Below the pieces are notes generated by a model. That model was not told where the DNA came from and made no database searches. It was given only the letters and a program-made list of their open reading frames with translations. The translations under genes and the position numbers were made by a program. A stretch of 64,000 nucleotides of DNA from Streptomyces sp. TRM70350 (GTDB lineage: Bacteria; Actinomycetota; Actinomycetes; Streptomycetales; Streptomycetaceae): contig NZ_JAHUXH010000017.1 of the NCBI RefSeq assembly GCF_019219825.1, forward strand, positions 94,994-158,993, written 5' to 3'. Below, one piece after another: positions 16,171-25,170 of this stretch (positions within the stretch are counted from its first letter, which is position 1; each line of letters opens with the position of its first letter).

Positions 16171-17769
16171 ATGACCAGTACCGACACCCGACTCAAGAAG
16201 GTCGTCATCCTGGGCGGTGGCACGGCCGGCTGGATGACCGCCGCGTATCTCGGCAAGGCCCTCCAGGGCACGGTCGACATCACCGTCCTGGAAGCCCCGA
16301 CGATTCCGCGGATCGGGGTCGGCGAGGCGACGGTGCCCAACCTGCAGCGCGCGTTCTTCGACTACCTCGGCATCGCCGAGGACGAGTGGATGCGGGAGTG
16401 CAACGCCAGCTTCAAGATGGCGGTGCGCTTCGTGAACTGGCGCACCGAGGGCACGGGTGAGGCCACGGCCCGGGAGCTGCCCGACGGCCGACCCGACCAC
16501 TTCTATCACCCGTTCGGTCTACTGCCCGACTACGACCAGACGCCGCTGTCGCACTACTGGTTCAAGCGCAAGTACGAGGGGAGCACCACGGAGCCCTTCG
16601 ACTACGCCTGCTTCCGCGAGCCTCCCGTCATGGACGCGATGAAGGCGCCGCGCTGGCTCGACGGCCGCTCCGCCACCCGCTACGCCTGGCACTTCGACGC
16701 CCAGCTCGTCGCCGACTTCCTGCGCCGCTTCGCCACCGAGAAGCAGAGCGTCCACCACGTCCAGGACGAGATGACGGAGGTCCTGCAGGACGCGCGCGGC
16801 CACGTCACCGCGCTGCGCACCCGTGGCGGCCAGGAACTCGACGCCGACCTGTTCGTCGACTGCTCGGGCTTCCGCGGGCTGCTGATCAACAAGGCGATGG
16901 CCGAGCCGTTCGTCGACATGAGCGACCACCTGCTGTGCGACAGCGCGGTCGCCACCGCCGTCCCGCACGACGACGAGGCCGGCGGCGTGGAGCCGTACAC
17001 CTCGGCCATCGCCATGTCGTCCGGCTGGGCCTGGAAGATCCCCATGCTGGGGCGGTTCGGTACCGGCTACGTGTACTCCAGCAAGTTCACCGAGAAGGAC
17101 CAGGCCACCGCCGAGTTCGCGGCGATGTGGGGTCTCGACCCCGAGACGACGGCGTTCAACCACATCCGCTTCCGGGTCGGCCGCAACCGCCGCGCCTGGG
17201 TGAAGAACGTCGTCAGCATCGGCCTGTCGTCCTGCTTCCTGGAGCCGCTGGAGTCGACCGGCATCTACTTCATCACCGCGGCCATCTACCAGCTGGCCAA
17301 GCACTTCCCCGACACGACCTTCAACCAGGGCCTGATCGACAGCTTCAACCACGAGATCGAGGTGATGTTCGACGACACCCGAGACTTCATCCAGGCCCAC
17401 TTCTTCTACGCGCCCCGCAACGACACCCCGTTCTGGCAGGCCAACAAGAAGCTGACCCTCCCCGAGAACATCCAGCGAAAGATCGCCGCCTACCGGGCGG
17501 GGCTGCCCATCAACTCACCGATCACCGACGAGTCGACGTACTACGGCAACTTCGAGGCCGAGTTCCGCAACTTCTGGACCAACGGCAGCTACTACTGCAT
17601 CTTCGCGGGCCTGGGCCTGGAGCCCGACGCGCCCCTGCCGGCCCTGGCGTACAAGCCGGAGTCGGTGGCCGGCGCCGAGCCGCTGTTCGAGACGGTCAAG
17701 CGCCAGCAGCAGAACCTGCTGGAGACGCTGCCCACGGCCTACGAGTACCTCAAGCGACTGCACGGGTAG
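16171..17769 (+). CDS. Flavin-dependent tryptophan halogenase
   Basis: 532-residue FADH2-dependent halogenase, the normal length. It shows the FAD motif GGGTAGWMTA, the catalytic Lys in NASFKMAVRFVNW near residue 79-80, the WAWKIP (WxWxIP) motif, and the Glu in LEPLESTGIYF. Whole-sequence texture (EAPTIPRIGVGEATVPNLQ, TYYGNFEAEFRNFWTNGSYYC) looks closest, from memory, to the RebH/Th-Hal group and especially the 6-halogenases Th-Hal and SttH; regiochemistry needs alignment or assay. It would chlorinate or brominate free L-tryptophan before loading. The ATG has GAGGG upstream. A 7-bp-stem hairpin lies 12 bp after the stop, then the flavin reductase. Confidence 0.96.
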   Translation: MTSTDTRLKKVVILGGGTAGWMTAAYLGKALQGTVDITVLEAPTIPRIGVGEATVPNLQRAFFDYLGIAEDEWMRECNASFKMAVRFVNWRTEGTGEATARELPDGRPDHFYHPFGLLPDYDQTPLSHYWFKRKYEGSTTEPFDYACFREPPVMDAMKAPRWLDGRSATRYAWHFDAQLVADFLRRFATEKQSVHHVQDEMTEVLQDARGHVTALRTRGGQELDADLFVDCSGFRGLLINKAMAEPFVDMSDHLLCDSAVATAVPHDDEAGGVEPYTSAIAMSSGWAWKIPMLGRFGTGYVYSSKFTEKDQATAEFAAMWGLDPETTAFNHIRFRVGRNRRAWVKNVVSIGLSSCFLEPLESTGIYFITAAIYQLAKHFPDTTFNQGLIDSFNHEIEVMFDDTRDFIQAHFFYAPRNDTPFWQANKKLTLPENIQRKIAAYRAGLPINSPITDESTYYGNFEAEFRNFWTNGSYYCIFAGLGLEPDAPLPALAYKPESVAGAEPLFETVKRQQQNLLETLPTAYEYLKRLHG

Positions 17770-17780
17770 CAGCGGCCGGG

Positions 17781-17797
17781 GCCGGGCGTGGCCCGGC
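17781..17797 (+). terminator. Hairpin after the halogenase gene
   Basis: Perfect inverted repeat GCCGGGC-GTG-GCCCGGC followed by a pyrimidine run (TTCCTCCC), 12 bp after the halogenase stop. It could be a partial terminator or an RNA-stabilising hairpin, since the functionally linked reductase gene follows on the same strand 190 bp later. Confidence 0.5.
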
Positions 17798-17959
17798 TTC
17801 CTCCCTCGCGTCTCCCCGGCACCGCAGCACTCCGGCGCGGAACCGGCGGCCACCCCCGGACCGCCCCGGCTTCCGCCGCCGCTCCCAAGGCCCGGCGCCC
17901 GGCGTTGCAGTCAGCCGGGTGCCGGGCCGCACTGCATCGTCCTCCACAGGGAGTCAGAC

Positions 17960-18598
17960 ATGCCCAACTCCGCTCCGCACCCGGACACTCCGGACGGCGA
18001 CGGCAACGAAACGGCCGCCGCCGCGGACCGCGCCGCACCCCGGGCTACGGACCTGCGGCCCTTCATGGCCGCCTTCCCCTCCGGCGTCACCGTCGTCACC
18101 GCCGTCGACGCCGACGGCCTGCCCCGCGGCATGACGTGCAGTTCGATGACGAGCGTCGCCCTGGACCCGCCCACCCTGGTGGTGTGCGTCCGCACGGCGA
18201 GCCCGACCCTGCGGGCCCTCCTCGATCAAGGGCAGTTCGCCGTCAACCTGCTGCACGAACGGGCCCGCGCGACCTCCGACCTCTTCGCCTCCGGAGCGCC
18301 CGACCGCTTCGACCGCGTCGGTTGGCGGCTGCCCCTCGGCGCCGGCGGCCCGCACCTGACCTCCTCCGCACACGCCATCGCCGACTGCACCGTCGTGGAG
18401 ACCGCCGCCTTCGGCGACCACACTGCCGTCTTCGCACAGGCCCGCCGCATCAGCGTGCGCCCCACCGCACAACCCCTCCTGTACGGCCTGCGCCGCTACG
18501 CCGAGTGGTCCGCCGCCGCGTCCGGCCCCCCGCCGGCCGCGCTGCCGCTCCCGCCTCGTTCCGTCCCGGCCGAAGGAGCCGCCCGTGTCCGCAGCTGA
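17960..18598 (+). CDS. NAD(P)H:flavin reductase, halogenase partner
   Basis: 212-residue flavin reductase-like (FMN-binding split barrel) protein. The core MAAFPSGVTVVTAVD, GMTCSSMTSVALDPPTLVVCV, FAVNLLHERA and a FGDHTAVFAQ-type strand are family hallmarks. Such enzymes supply free FADH2 to flavin-dependent halogenases and lie next to them, as RebF does for RebH. About 30 polar residues precede the domain and a Pro-rich tail follows. The ATG has GGGAG at good spacing. The end overlaps the antiporter start by 14 bases, so the two are co-translated. Confidence 0.94.
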   Translation: MPNSAPHPDTPDGDGNETAAAADRAAPRATDLRPFMAAFPSGVTVVTAVDADGLPRGMTCSSMTSVALDPPTLVVCVRTASPTLRALLDQGQFAVNLLHERARATSDLFASGAPDRFDRVGWRLPLGAGGPHLTSSAHAIADCTVVETAAFGDHTAVFAQARRISVRPTAQPLLYGLRRYAEWSAAASGPPPAALPLPPRSVPAEGAARVRS

Positions 18599-19859
18599 GA
18601 CCATGCGCGCCCTGCTCGTCGCCGTTCCGGCCGCCGTCCTCGCCTGCCAGGCCGGCGCGAGCCTGCTCAGACGCCTCGGCCAGCCACCCGTGATCGGCGA
18701 GATCACCATGGGCATCGTCCTCGGACCGTCCCTGCTCGGCTGGCTCTGGCCCGAGGCGCAGCACTGGCTGTTCCCCGAGTCGGTCCTGCCGTACACCTCG
18801 GTGCTGGGACAGCTCGGTCTGCTCGCGTTCATGTTCCTCGTCGGCCTGGAGCTCGACCTGGGCGCGCTGCGCGGCAACTCGCGCACCGCCGTCGCCGTCA
18901 GCCAGGCCGGTATCCTGCTCCCCCTCGGCCTGGGCGCGCTGCTCGCCTTCCCGATGTACGACCAACTGGCGCCCGAGGGCGTCGAGTTCACACCGTTCAT
19001 GCTGTTCGTCGCGGTGGCCATGGCCATCACCGCCTTCCCGGTGCTGGCCCGGATCCTGGTGGACCGCGGCCTGTACGGGACTCCGCTCGGCGCCCTGGCG
19101 ATGGCCTGTGCGGCGGTCGACGACGTGGCCGCCTGGTGCCTGCTGGCGCTGGTGGTCGCGTTCAGCACGGCGGGCTCCCCGCTCGACGCCCTGACCGCGG
19201 CGGGGTTCACCGTCGCCTTCGGTGCCGCCATGCTGCTGGTGGTCCGCCCCCTGCTCGCCCGGTGGGCCCGGGGGCGGGCGGACCGGGCGGGCGACGGGGC
19301 CGTGATGGTCCTGTTGTTCAGCGGCCTGAGCGTCTCCGCGCTGGCGACCGACCTGATCGGGGTGCACACGCTGTTCGGCGCGTTCCTGCTCGGCGTGGCC
19401 ACACCGCGTGGCCACCGCCGCATCGAGGCGTCGGCCGCGCGGCTGCGCGCCGTGGTGGTCCCGGTGCTGCTGCCGCTGTTCTTCGTGCACACCGGTCTCA
19501 GCACCGAGATGGGGACCCTGGCCGCCGACCCGGCGCAGTGGCTGTGGGCCGGGGCGCTGCTGACGATCGCGGTGCTCGGCAAGTGGGGCGGAGCGGCCGG
19601 TGCCGCCCTGGTCTGCGGACAGCCCTGGCGGCAGGCGATGGCGATCGGCGCCCTGATGAACTGCCGGGGCCTGACGGAGCTGGTGGTGCTGTCCATCGGT
19701 CTGGAACTCGGCGTGATCGGCCCGGAACTGTTCACCATGCTGGTCCTGGTGGCCCTGATCACCACGGCGGTCACGTCGCCGGTGGTCTCCCGCTTCCTGC
19801 CGGCCCGGCAGGCGCTCCCGGTCCCGGAACCGGCTGCCGCGGCCGAGTCCCGACCCTGA
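18585..19859 (+). CDS. Cation/proton antiporter (CPA2-like)
   Basis: 424-residue membrane protein with about twelve hydrophobic segments. PVIGEITMGIVLGPSLLG near the N-terminus, FLVGLELDL, MACAAVDDVAAWCLLALV (the ion-binding Asp pair) and MNCRGLTELVVL are CPA2 sodium(potassium)/proton antiporter signatures. The GTG start has AAGGAG upstream and overlaps the reductase stop. Antiporters of this kind recur beside halogenase genes, for example RebU in the rebeccamycin cluster, where an export or ion-homeostasis role is presumed. It is the last gene clearly belonging to the left cluster. Possible alternative: an unrelated pH-homeostasis gene. Confidence 0.88.
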   Translation: MSAAETMRALLVAVPAAVLACQAGASLLRRLGQPPVIGEITMGIVLGPSLLGWLWPEAQHWLFPESVLPYTSVLGQLGLLAFMFLVGLELDLGALRGNSRTAVAVSQAGILLPLGLGALLAFPMYDQLAPEGVEFTPFMLFVAVAMAITAFPVLARILVDRGLYGTPLGALAMACAAVDDVAAWCLLALVVAFSTAGSPLDALTAAGFTVAFGAAMLLVVRPLLARWARGRADRAGDGAVMVLLFSGLSVSALATDLIGVHTLFGAFLLGVATPRGHRRIEASAARLRAVVVPVLLPLFFVHTGLSTEMGTLAADPAQWLWAGALLTIAVLGKWGGAAGAALVCGQPWRQAMAIGALMNCRGLTELVVLSIGLELGVIGPELFTMLVLVALITTAVTSPVVSRFLPARQALPVPEPAAAAESRP

Positions 19860-20217
19860 GAACACGCGAGCACACCCGTCGCCACGGGAGAACGAGGCCG
19901 TCTCAAGGGATCCGTCGGCTCTCCTCGCGACTGCCTGTTGCGGCCCTTGGTGTCCCACCGCTCTTCCAGCAGGGCATGGACGAGGTGGACTGAGTACGTC
20001 CACGAAAGCCTTGTCGTCCCATGGAACCCGATTCGTCAACGGTGGTGTACGAGCGCCCGAGAGCCTGCTCCCCAGAGGTCGTCGAAATCGTCAAGTGCAT
20101 CCCGGCGCGCCCCGACGCTCCGGCGTCAGCGGCTCCGCACCACCTCGACGAGCATGCCTGTGCACACTGGAGCGGTCCTCAAGGCGGAGGAACGAGGGGG
20201 AGGGGAGAAGGGTCGGT
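19860..20217. other. Gap after the left cluster
   Basis: No convincing gene. The stretch follows the antiporter stop and leads into decayed transposase and SCO6745-like sequence on the minus strand. A weak 5-bp-stem hairpin (CCCGT/ACGGG) lies about 20 bp after the antiporter stop. I see nothing else. Confidence 0.5.
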
Positions 20218-20690
20218 TCAGCCCGGCTTGAGAAGTCCGGCTTCGACCCCGGCCCTGCCGAAGGCGCTCGCGAGCTCGGCGAGATGCTCACAGTGAGCGT
20301 CGCCCAGGGCGGCGTAAGCGGGAAGGGCCAGGCGTTCCGTGCGGTCCTCGATGTGCCGCCGCAGAATGGCGCCGCCCGTGCTGAGGGACTCGCCGTCCAG
20401 GAGACCCGCTCGCGCAGCCGCTCCTGGGCGCCGGCCCACTCCTCCTCGGGCCAGGCGCGGCTCGCCCTGGCAACGCGGCATGCGCGGCGAAGAGCGCCGC
20501 GGCCCTGCCCATGGTCGCAGGCCGCCTCGGCGGCCCGGCGGGCCAGAGATGACCAGCCAGCTCGATGGATGCTCGGCCGAACGCGGCGCTGCGGGACCCA
20601 GCTCTGCGTACCGTCGCCTCGCCTCGGGGACGAAGTAGATCGTCCCGTGTACCGGCTCCAGCCCGCGCCAGGCCGCGCGTGCTGCCTTCG
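20218..20690 (-). pseudogene. SCO6745-family helix-turn-helix-like protein, decayed
   Basis: Reading right to left, AARAAWRGLEPVHGTIYF followed by VPEARRRYAELG matches the start of actinomycete SCO6745-like proteins (RALEPLHGxxYFxPEA). After frame changes the C-terminus reappears: WPEEEWAGAQERLRER, then LLDGESLSTGG and HIEDRTERLALPAYAALGD, ending at a stop at 20218. The middle of the protein is missing and at least two frameshifts separate the pieces. The match is from memory of the family pattern, so the identity is moderate; that it is broken is clear. Confidence 0.45.
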
Positions 20691-20814
20691 TGGGTCACCT
20701 CTGTGGAGAGCCGGCGAACGGGGTATGCGCTGACATACCTCCCAGCGTGGACAGCGGGTGCGCGTGTCCTTCGAAGAACGTCGGCGCCGAGCGCGCTGTG
20801 ACGGGTCATGAACG

Positions 20815-21183
20815 CCTCGGCCGGGCACGACCTGGGCCGCGATCTCCTTGCGCCTCGCGGCGACGAAGTTGCGCACCATCGGATACGGGATCGCCTCGCC
20901 GCACTCCTCCTCGATCCGTCCGACGATCCGCCACTCGGTGTGCCGCTGCTTGCGCGCGGCGCATCGAGGTCAGCCCGCAGCCAGGCATCGACCGCCTGCT
21001 TGTAGGGCTCGATCCGCTGCGAGGTCCGTACCGGCCGCCGCGGGCGGGCACCGGCGAAGCCAGTGCCTCGCGCACGAGCCGACGGTGAACGCCGTACTTC
21101 CGCGACAGAGCCCGGATCGACATCTGCTGCTGCCAGGTGTCCCGCCGGGTCCGGTCAGACAATTCCTGCTTGGACAAAGACAT
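20815..21183 (-). pseudogene. IS21-family IstA-like transposase, frameshifted N-terminal fragment
   Basis: The ATG at 21183 opens MSLSKQELSDRTRRDTW followed by MSIRALSRKYGVHRRLVREA, the helix-turn-helix start of IstA-type transposases. The frame is then lost; the continuation MVRNFVAARRKEIAAQ appears in another frame near 20,840-20,880, matching the usual VRxYVxxRR segment after the HTH. No DDE catalytic core follows. This is the remnant of an insertion next to the left cluster's edge. Confidence 0.7.
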
Positions 21184-21225
21184 CGACGGCACTGCCCCTG
21201 CCGGAGACCACAGGAACCGTCTCAC

Positions 21226-21808
21226 TGCGAGAGCCGGGTGGGGTCACCCCCGGTCACCGTCCCTCAATGCGCCCGTGCGACCCGTCAACTCGGGCTGGCG
21301 GACGCCAACATGCCGGGGCCAAGGAACGATGTCACAGCCAGGCCGGCGCCGGCTGACTGCCACCTTCGCGAGGACGAGCGGGAGAAGCCTGTCGGCGACA
21401 CCGGTTGCTGATCGACCGCGTGAATGGCCGAGGGGTCACCCCGCGTCTCCGGAATCACAGCAGGCCAGTGGCTGACACCGCGCCTTCCGCCGCGCCAGGG
21501 CCGGGTCTTCGCCGCAGCCGCGATAGACCACGGCTCAAGATCCTGCGGCTGGGGCTCGCGGCGGGGTCAGACAGGGCAACCGTGCGGCCCCGGACTCGGC
21601 CGCGACGGCGGATGACCAGACATCCGCTCGTCAGACTTGACGTGTTGTCGGCCGGTCTGCCTGCCTGCCCGGCGGGGTTGGGTAGCCGCCGATCACGGGC
21701 AGGGGCGGCCCCTGAGCGGAGACGTTCTGGGGCCGCTGTGCACGCGCCCCCGGAGGGCCGGTCGGTTCTCTGCGGCTGCGGCGGTGCCGAGTTACGGGCG
21801 TGGTCCAG
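21226..21808. other. Gene-poor gap
   Basis: Between the IstA remnant and the second P450. Several frames are open in this GC-rich stretch but none shows a recognisable protein or ribosome-binding site. I see nothing supportable here. Confidence 0.4.
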
Positions 21809-23203
21809 TCAACGCTGGTAGTACGCCATGGTCATCACGTCGGGCTTGACCGTGACGACGGCTTGGGGCCGCGGCGGGCGGGAGGTGAGACGGAAGGCCG
21901 GCCAGAGCTGAAGGATGGTCGCCAGAATGATCTGGAGCTCGCTCCAGGCGAAGTTCTCCCCGATGCACTTGCGGCGGCCGTCGCCGAAGGCGAGGAAGGA
22001 GCCCCGGGTCGCTGTGGCCCGTTCGGGTGTCCAGCGGTCCGGGTTGAAGGTGTCCGGGTCGGGGAAGTGGGCCGGATCGTGCTGGTGCAGGTAGGGGCTC
22101 CAGACGACGTCGGCGCCCTGGGGGATGTGGTGGCTGCCGAGAGTGATGTCGCGGGTGGCTGTCCTTGTCACCATCCACGCGGGCCCGTACTTGCGGACGG
22201 CTTCCTGCAGGACCTGGCGGGCGTACGGGAGGCGGTCGAGGTCCTCGTAGTCCAGTGGCCGCTCGCCGCACACGGCGGCGAGTTCGGCGCGCAGGCGCTG
22301 TTCGACGTCAGGGTGCCGGGTGATCTCGTACAGCGTCCACGCCAGGGTGGTGCCGGTGGTCTCGATGGCCCCGGTCAGCAGGGTGATGGCCTCGTCTTGC
22401 AGCTGCTGACGCGTCAAGGGGTCCTCTGCGGTCAGCAGGGTGGCGAACAGACCGGCCTGTTGCGCCTGGGCGGCATGAGGGCATCCTGCGGGATCAGCCG
22501 TGGTGGCTGTGGCGGCGGGGCTCGGCTGGGCGTTCTGGTGGTGGTCGATGGCCTGGTCGATGAGAGCGCGCAGCTGTGCGACGCGTTCGGCGTGCGCACG
22601 GTTGGCGGGCAGAGGCAGATTGTTGATCCACGAGGGGAGAACGGTCTGACGGATGGTCCCCTTCATGATGGCGGGCATGAGGGCGGTGAACTCGGTTTGC
22701 AGGTGCTCTGGCAGGTCTGTGCCGAACAGGGCGGTGAGGAAGGCGGCGAGGGTGATGTCGTTCATGTCGGCGTACACGTCGCGGTGTTCGCCTTCGGACC
22801 ATGCGCCGACCATGGCCCGCACTCGCTCGATCATGGCGGTGCCGCGGGTGGCGATGTGGGCCTTGTTGAACATTGGCTGCATCAGGCGCCGGTTGCGCAG
22901 GTGTGTGTCGCCGTCGGCGACGGTTGCCAGACCGTCGCCGAAGAACACCCGTAGGGCGTCGATGATTTTGCCGCCCTTGGCGAAGTGAGCTGCGTCAGTG
23001 ACCAGGACCCGGCGGGTCAGTGCGGGGTCGGTGACCACGTATGCGGGCGTCGGCCCGATCCGTATGCGCACGACGCTGCCGTGCCGGCGCAGTGATGTGA
23101 TGAAGGGCAGTGGATCGCGGGCGAGTCGGTGCGCGTGTCCGATCAGCGGCAGGCCGCCGGGCGCGGCAGGTGCGGGGGCAGGTACGGCAGTCGATGCTGT
23201 CAC
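21809..23203 (-). CDS. Cytochrome P450 (second, membrane-type fold class)
   Basis: 464-residue P450 of the longer class often paired with terpene cyclases in actinomycetes. It has a Pro-rich start (PGGLPLIGHAHRLARDPLPF), an I-helix with GAIETTGTTLAW (AGxET-T type), EAVRKYGPAW for ExxR, PDRWTPERA, and the heme loop FGDGRRKCIGENFAW with the axial Cys. The GTG at 23203 is preferred because GAGGAG lies 10 bases upstream; in-frame starts up to 23257 would add 18 residues with no clear ribosome-binding site. An internal segment (about residues 230-255) is Ala/Thr/His-rich. No terpene cyclase is seen in the window, and IS remnants flank it, so its partner may have been lost. Substrate unknown. Confidence 0.88.
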   Translation of the reverse strand: MTASTAVPAPAPAAPGGLPLIGHAHRLARDPLPFITSLRRHGSVVRIRIGPTPAYVVTDPALTRRVLVTDAAHFAKGGKIIDALRVFFGDGLATVADGDTHLRNRRLMQPMFNKAHIATRGTAMIERVRAMVGAWSEGEHRDVYADMNDITLAAFLTALFGTDLPEHLQTEFTALMPAIMKGTIRQTVLPSWINNLPLPANRAHAERVAQLRALIDQAIDHHQNAQPSPAATATTADPAGCPHAAQAQQAGLFATLLTAEDPLTRQQLQDEAITLLTGAIETTGTTLAWTLYEITRHPDVEQRLRAELAAVCGERPLDYEDLDRLPYARQVLQEAVRKYGPAWMVTRTATRDITLGSHHIPQGADVVWSPYLHQHDPAHFPDPDTFNPDRWTPERATATRGSFLAFGDGRRKCIGENFAWSELQIILATILQLWPAFRLTSRPPRPQAVVTVKPDVMTMAYYQR

Positions 23204-23257
23204 GGCCTTGGCACTCCTCGTAGGTGGGGGCTGCGGCCGATGCATGCCCATGAGCAC

Positions 23258-23954
23258 GTCGTGGAATGCGGTCCCGGAGTGATCAGTGCGTCACATGCGA
23301 CCGCTGCCGCGCACAAGCTGCCTGTTCTCAGTCGTTGTCCGGCTTCGGGGCGCTGCTCGCGGAGGCCACCTTGGGGAAGGAGCCGAGGCGTCACTTTTCG
23401 ACGATGTAGTGCACGGTCTGCCGGCTCCCCTGTACGCCCCGCGCGGTCTCCCCGTAGGTGTAGGGCCGAGGAATACGTCCGCTTGGTCTGCGCGTTGTGG
23501 GGTGCTTGAGCCGCGTTGTACGCAATGAGGCCAGTCGGGCGAGACGACGGGCTCTCGCTGCGTCCGTGGAGGGGGGCGTCTTCCGGCGGTGCGCCGTGAA
23601 GGAGAGCCGTTAACGGGGCGGTTCGATCCCGTGGCATGGGTGATCTTCTCCGCGCTGAGCAGGACAGCGAGAATCTCCCGGCCCGTGGCTGGCAGGCTCT
23701 GCTCCTGGTGTCGGAAACCCTTCAGCAGTGCGGTCAACTCGTCGGCTACCGGCGTGGGTTCAGCCGGGGTTGACTGGGGCTCGGCCTACCGGGGCTGCGC
23801 ATCGGTTCACCCGGGCTCTCCACAGCTGGCCGGCGGGACGCCGCCAGAGCCATGAGCTACCTTGATCGCTCTTGTATGCGACCGGGGGCCGAAGGCCGCA
23901 CGCATCGGGCGTGCGCCCGTGAAGGCTGGCCCCGCTGTTCCGTGCCACTGAAGG
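23258..23954. other. Gene-poor gap upstream of the second P450
   Basis: No complete gene is supportable. On the minus strand near 23,610-23,740 a short protein-like stretch (TALLKGFRHQEQSLPATGRE followed by ILAVLLSAEKITHATGSN) has no continuation and could be a gene fragment. The rest looks non-coding. Confidence 0.35.
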
Positions 23955-24029
23955 TTGAAAGCCACATCCGACGCCCTGGGGTGAAGAACCGTACGAAGGG
24001 CCCGCCCTTTGCCGGTCGACAACGTAGGG
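23955..24029. repeat. Inverted copy of a 76-bp repeat (left)
   Basis: The reverse complement of this segment aligns almost end to end with 24741-24817. Shared blocks are CCCTACGTT, CCCTTCGTA-GGTTC, CAGGGCGTCGG and TGTGGCTTTCAA, with short indels between them. The pair brackets one intact gene and looks like insertion-sequence ends. Confidence 0.8.
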
Positions 24030-24057
24030 AAGGTTCACCACCCAGGGAGGTCACGGG

Positions 24058-24594
24058 TCAGCCTTCGTCCGCTCTGGACAGGGCTTCGGTGATCATGCGG
24101 GTGGCGAAGTCGCGGTCGTCGGTGAGTCGGTTGATGTGCTCGGCGAGGAGGAAGACGGTGGCTTCCAGGGGATTGAGCTCGTCCTTGGTCCAGTATCCGT
24201 ACTGCTTGCGCCACAGGCTGGGGCTCAGGCCGGTGCCGGCAGCGACGAGCAGACCGGCCATGGTGGGGATGGCCTCGGGACGGACGCTCTTGGGCATCAT
24301 GCGCAGCGTGGCCACGAGATTGGGCACCACGCACTCGATGACGTCCTTGCCGTGGTCCTCGTAGGCCATCCGTAGCCACTGCATGAACATGTAGATCAGC
24401 GTGCACGCGCCGTCCAGCATGTCATCGACCCCGCCGGGGCCCAAGGAGGCGGCGAACTGGTCGGTCAGCGCCTGTTGTTCGGCGTCGGTCTCGGTCTTGT
24501 TGTCGTAGATGGCTTTGAGCCGAGAGTCGATCATCATGAGCGCTGCGCCTACATCGCCGGCGGGGGCGTGCTGGGGGTCGCAGGGCGATGACAC
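24058..24594 (-). CDS. Hypothetical protein, 178 residues
   Basis: I do not recognise this protein. The GTG start at 24594 has a near-perfect AAGGAGG six bases upstream, which argues strongly for a real gene. The product looks mostly alpha-helical and soluble: MMIDSRLKAIYDN, LTDQFAASLGPGGVDDMLDG, CTLIYMFMQWLRMAYEDHGK, WRKQYGYWTKDELNPLEATV, RLTDDRDFATRMITEAL. It has no signal peptide or clear membrane segment; one hydrophobic stretch near residue 65 is probably buried. It stands alone between inverted 76-bp repeats and IS fragments, so it may be mobile cargo. Function unknown. Confidence 0.7.
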   Translation of the reverse strand: MSSPCDPQHAPAGDVGAALMMIDSRLKAIYDNKTETDAEQQALTDQFAASLGPGGVDDMLDGACTLIYMFMQWLRMAYEDHGKDVIECVVPNLVATLRMMPKSVRPEAIPTMAGLLVAAGTGLSPSLWRKQYGYWTKDELNPLEATVFLLAEHINRLTDDRDFATRMITEALSRADEG

Positions 24595-24740
24595 AGGATT
24601 CCTCCTTGGCTGGCCGTGGGTAGCGCGGCGTGGCCGTACAGTAGCCCGCCGATGATGCGCAGGTCTGACGAATCCCCTGAAAGGCCCTTTGTGCGGCCGT
24701 ATTCGGATCGGTCGAGGGTGCCCTGCGCCAGGGCAAACGT

Positions 24741-24817
24741 CCCTACGTTCTTCCAAGGGATCGGGCGAGCCCCTTCGTATGGTTCACCCGGCCAGGGGCG
24801 TCGGGTGTGGCTTTCAA
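24741..24817. repeat. Inverted copy of a 76-bp repeat (right)
   Basis: Partner of 23955-24029 in opposite orientation. The start of an IS110-type transposase lies about 60 bp further along the plus strand, so this segment is probably the end region of that element. Confidence 0.8.
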
Positions 24818-24879
24818 GCTTCTGCCGCATGTGGCTGTCGTCCGTGGGAGGCCCACCAGCAGCACACCGCACGGAGGCA

Positions 24880-25100
24880 CTACCTGGCCGCGATCTGGGT
24901 CGGCATCGAGGCAGGCGAGACCCACCACCACTGCGTCTGCAATCGACGAGAGCGGCCGACGGCTGCTGTCCCGACGCGAGGCCATGACGAGTTCGAACTA
25001 CTCGAACTACTCGCAGACGTCCTGGCCCTGTGCGACGAGGTGACCTGGGGCAGCGACCCGGCCGAGCCCTGCGGCAGTGGGTCCGGCAGGCCGAGGCCGA
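24880..25100 (+). pseudogene. IS110-family transposase, N-terminal fragment with frameshifts
   Basis: LAAIWVGIEAGETHHHC resembles the start of IS110-type DEDD transposases (WVGIDVGKxxHH), followed in a second frame by IDESGRRLLSRR and in a third by DEFELLELLADVLALCDEVTW. At least two frameshifts and loss of the C-terminal half make it inactive. It adjoins the right-hand 76-bp repeat. Confidence 0.7.
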
Positions 25101-25170
25101 CGCCGGTGACCGGGACGACCGGCTGACCACCGCCGAACGCGAGGAGCCGAAGCGCTCCGCGAACAAGTGA
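25100..25170 (+). pseudogene. IS3-type orfA fragment
   Basis: DRDDRLTTAEREEPKRS resembles the linker/coiled region of IS3-family OrfA proteins (LTxxEREELxRLRxE). It follows the IS110 fragment with no intact partner. Short, so the assignment is tentative. Confidence 0.4.

Noticed and set aside
23600..23640. GGTTCGATCCC, resembling a tRNA T-loop
   Set aside because: The flanking bases do not form a T-stem, and no acceptor, D or anticodon arms are found around it.
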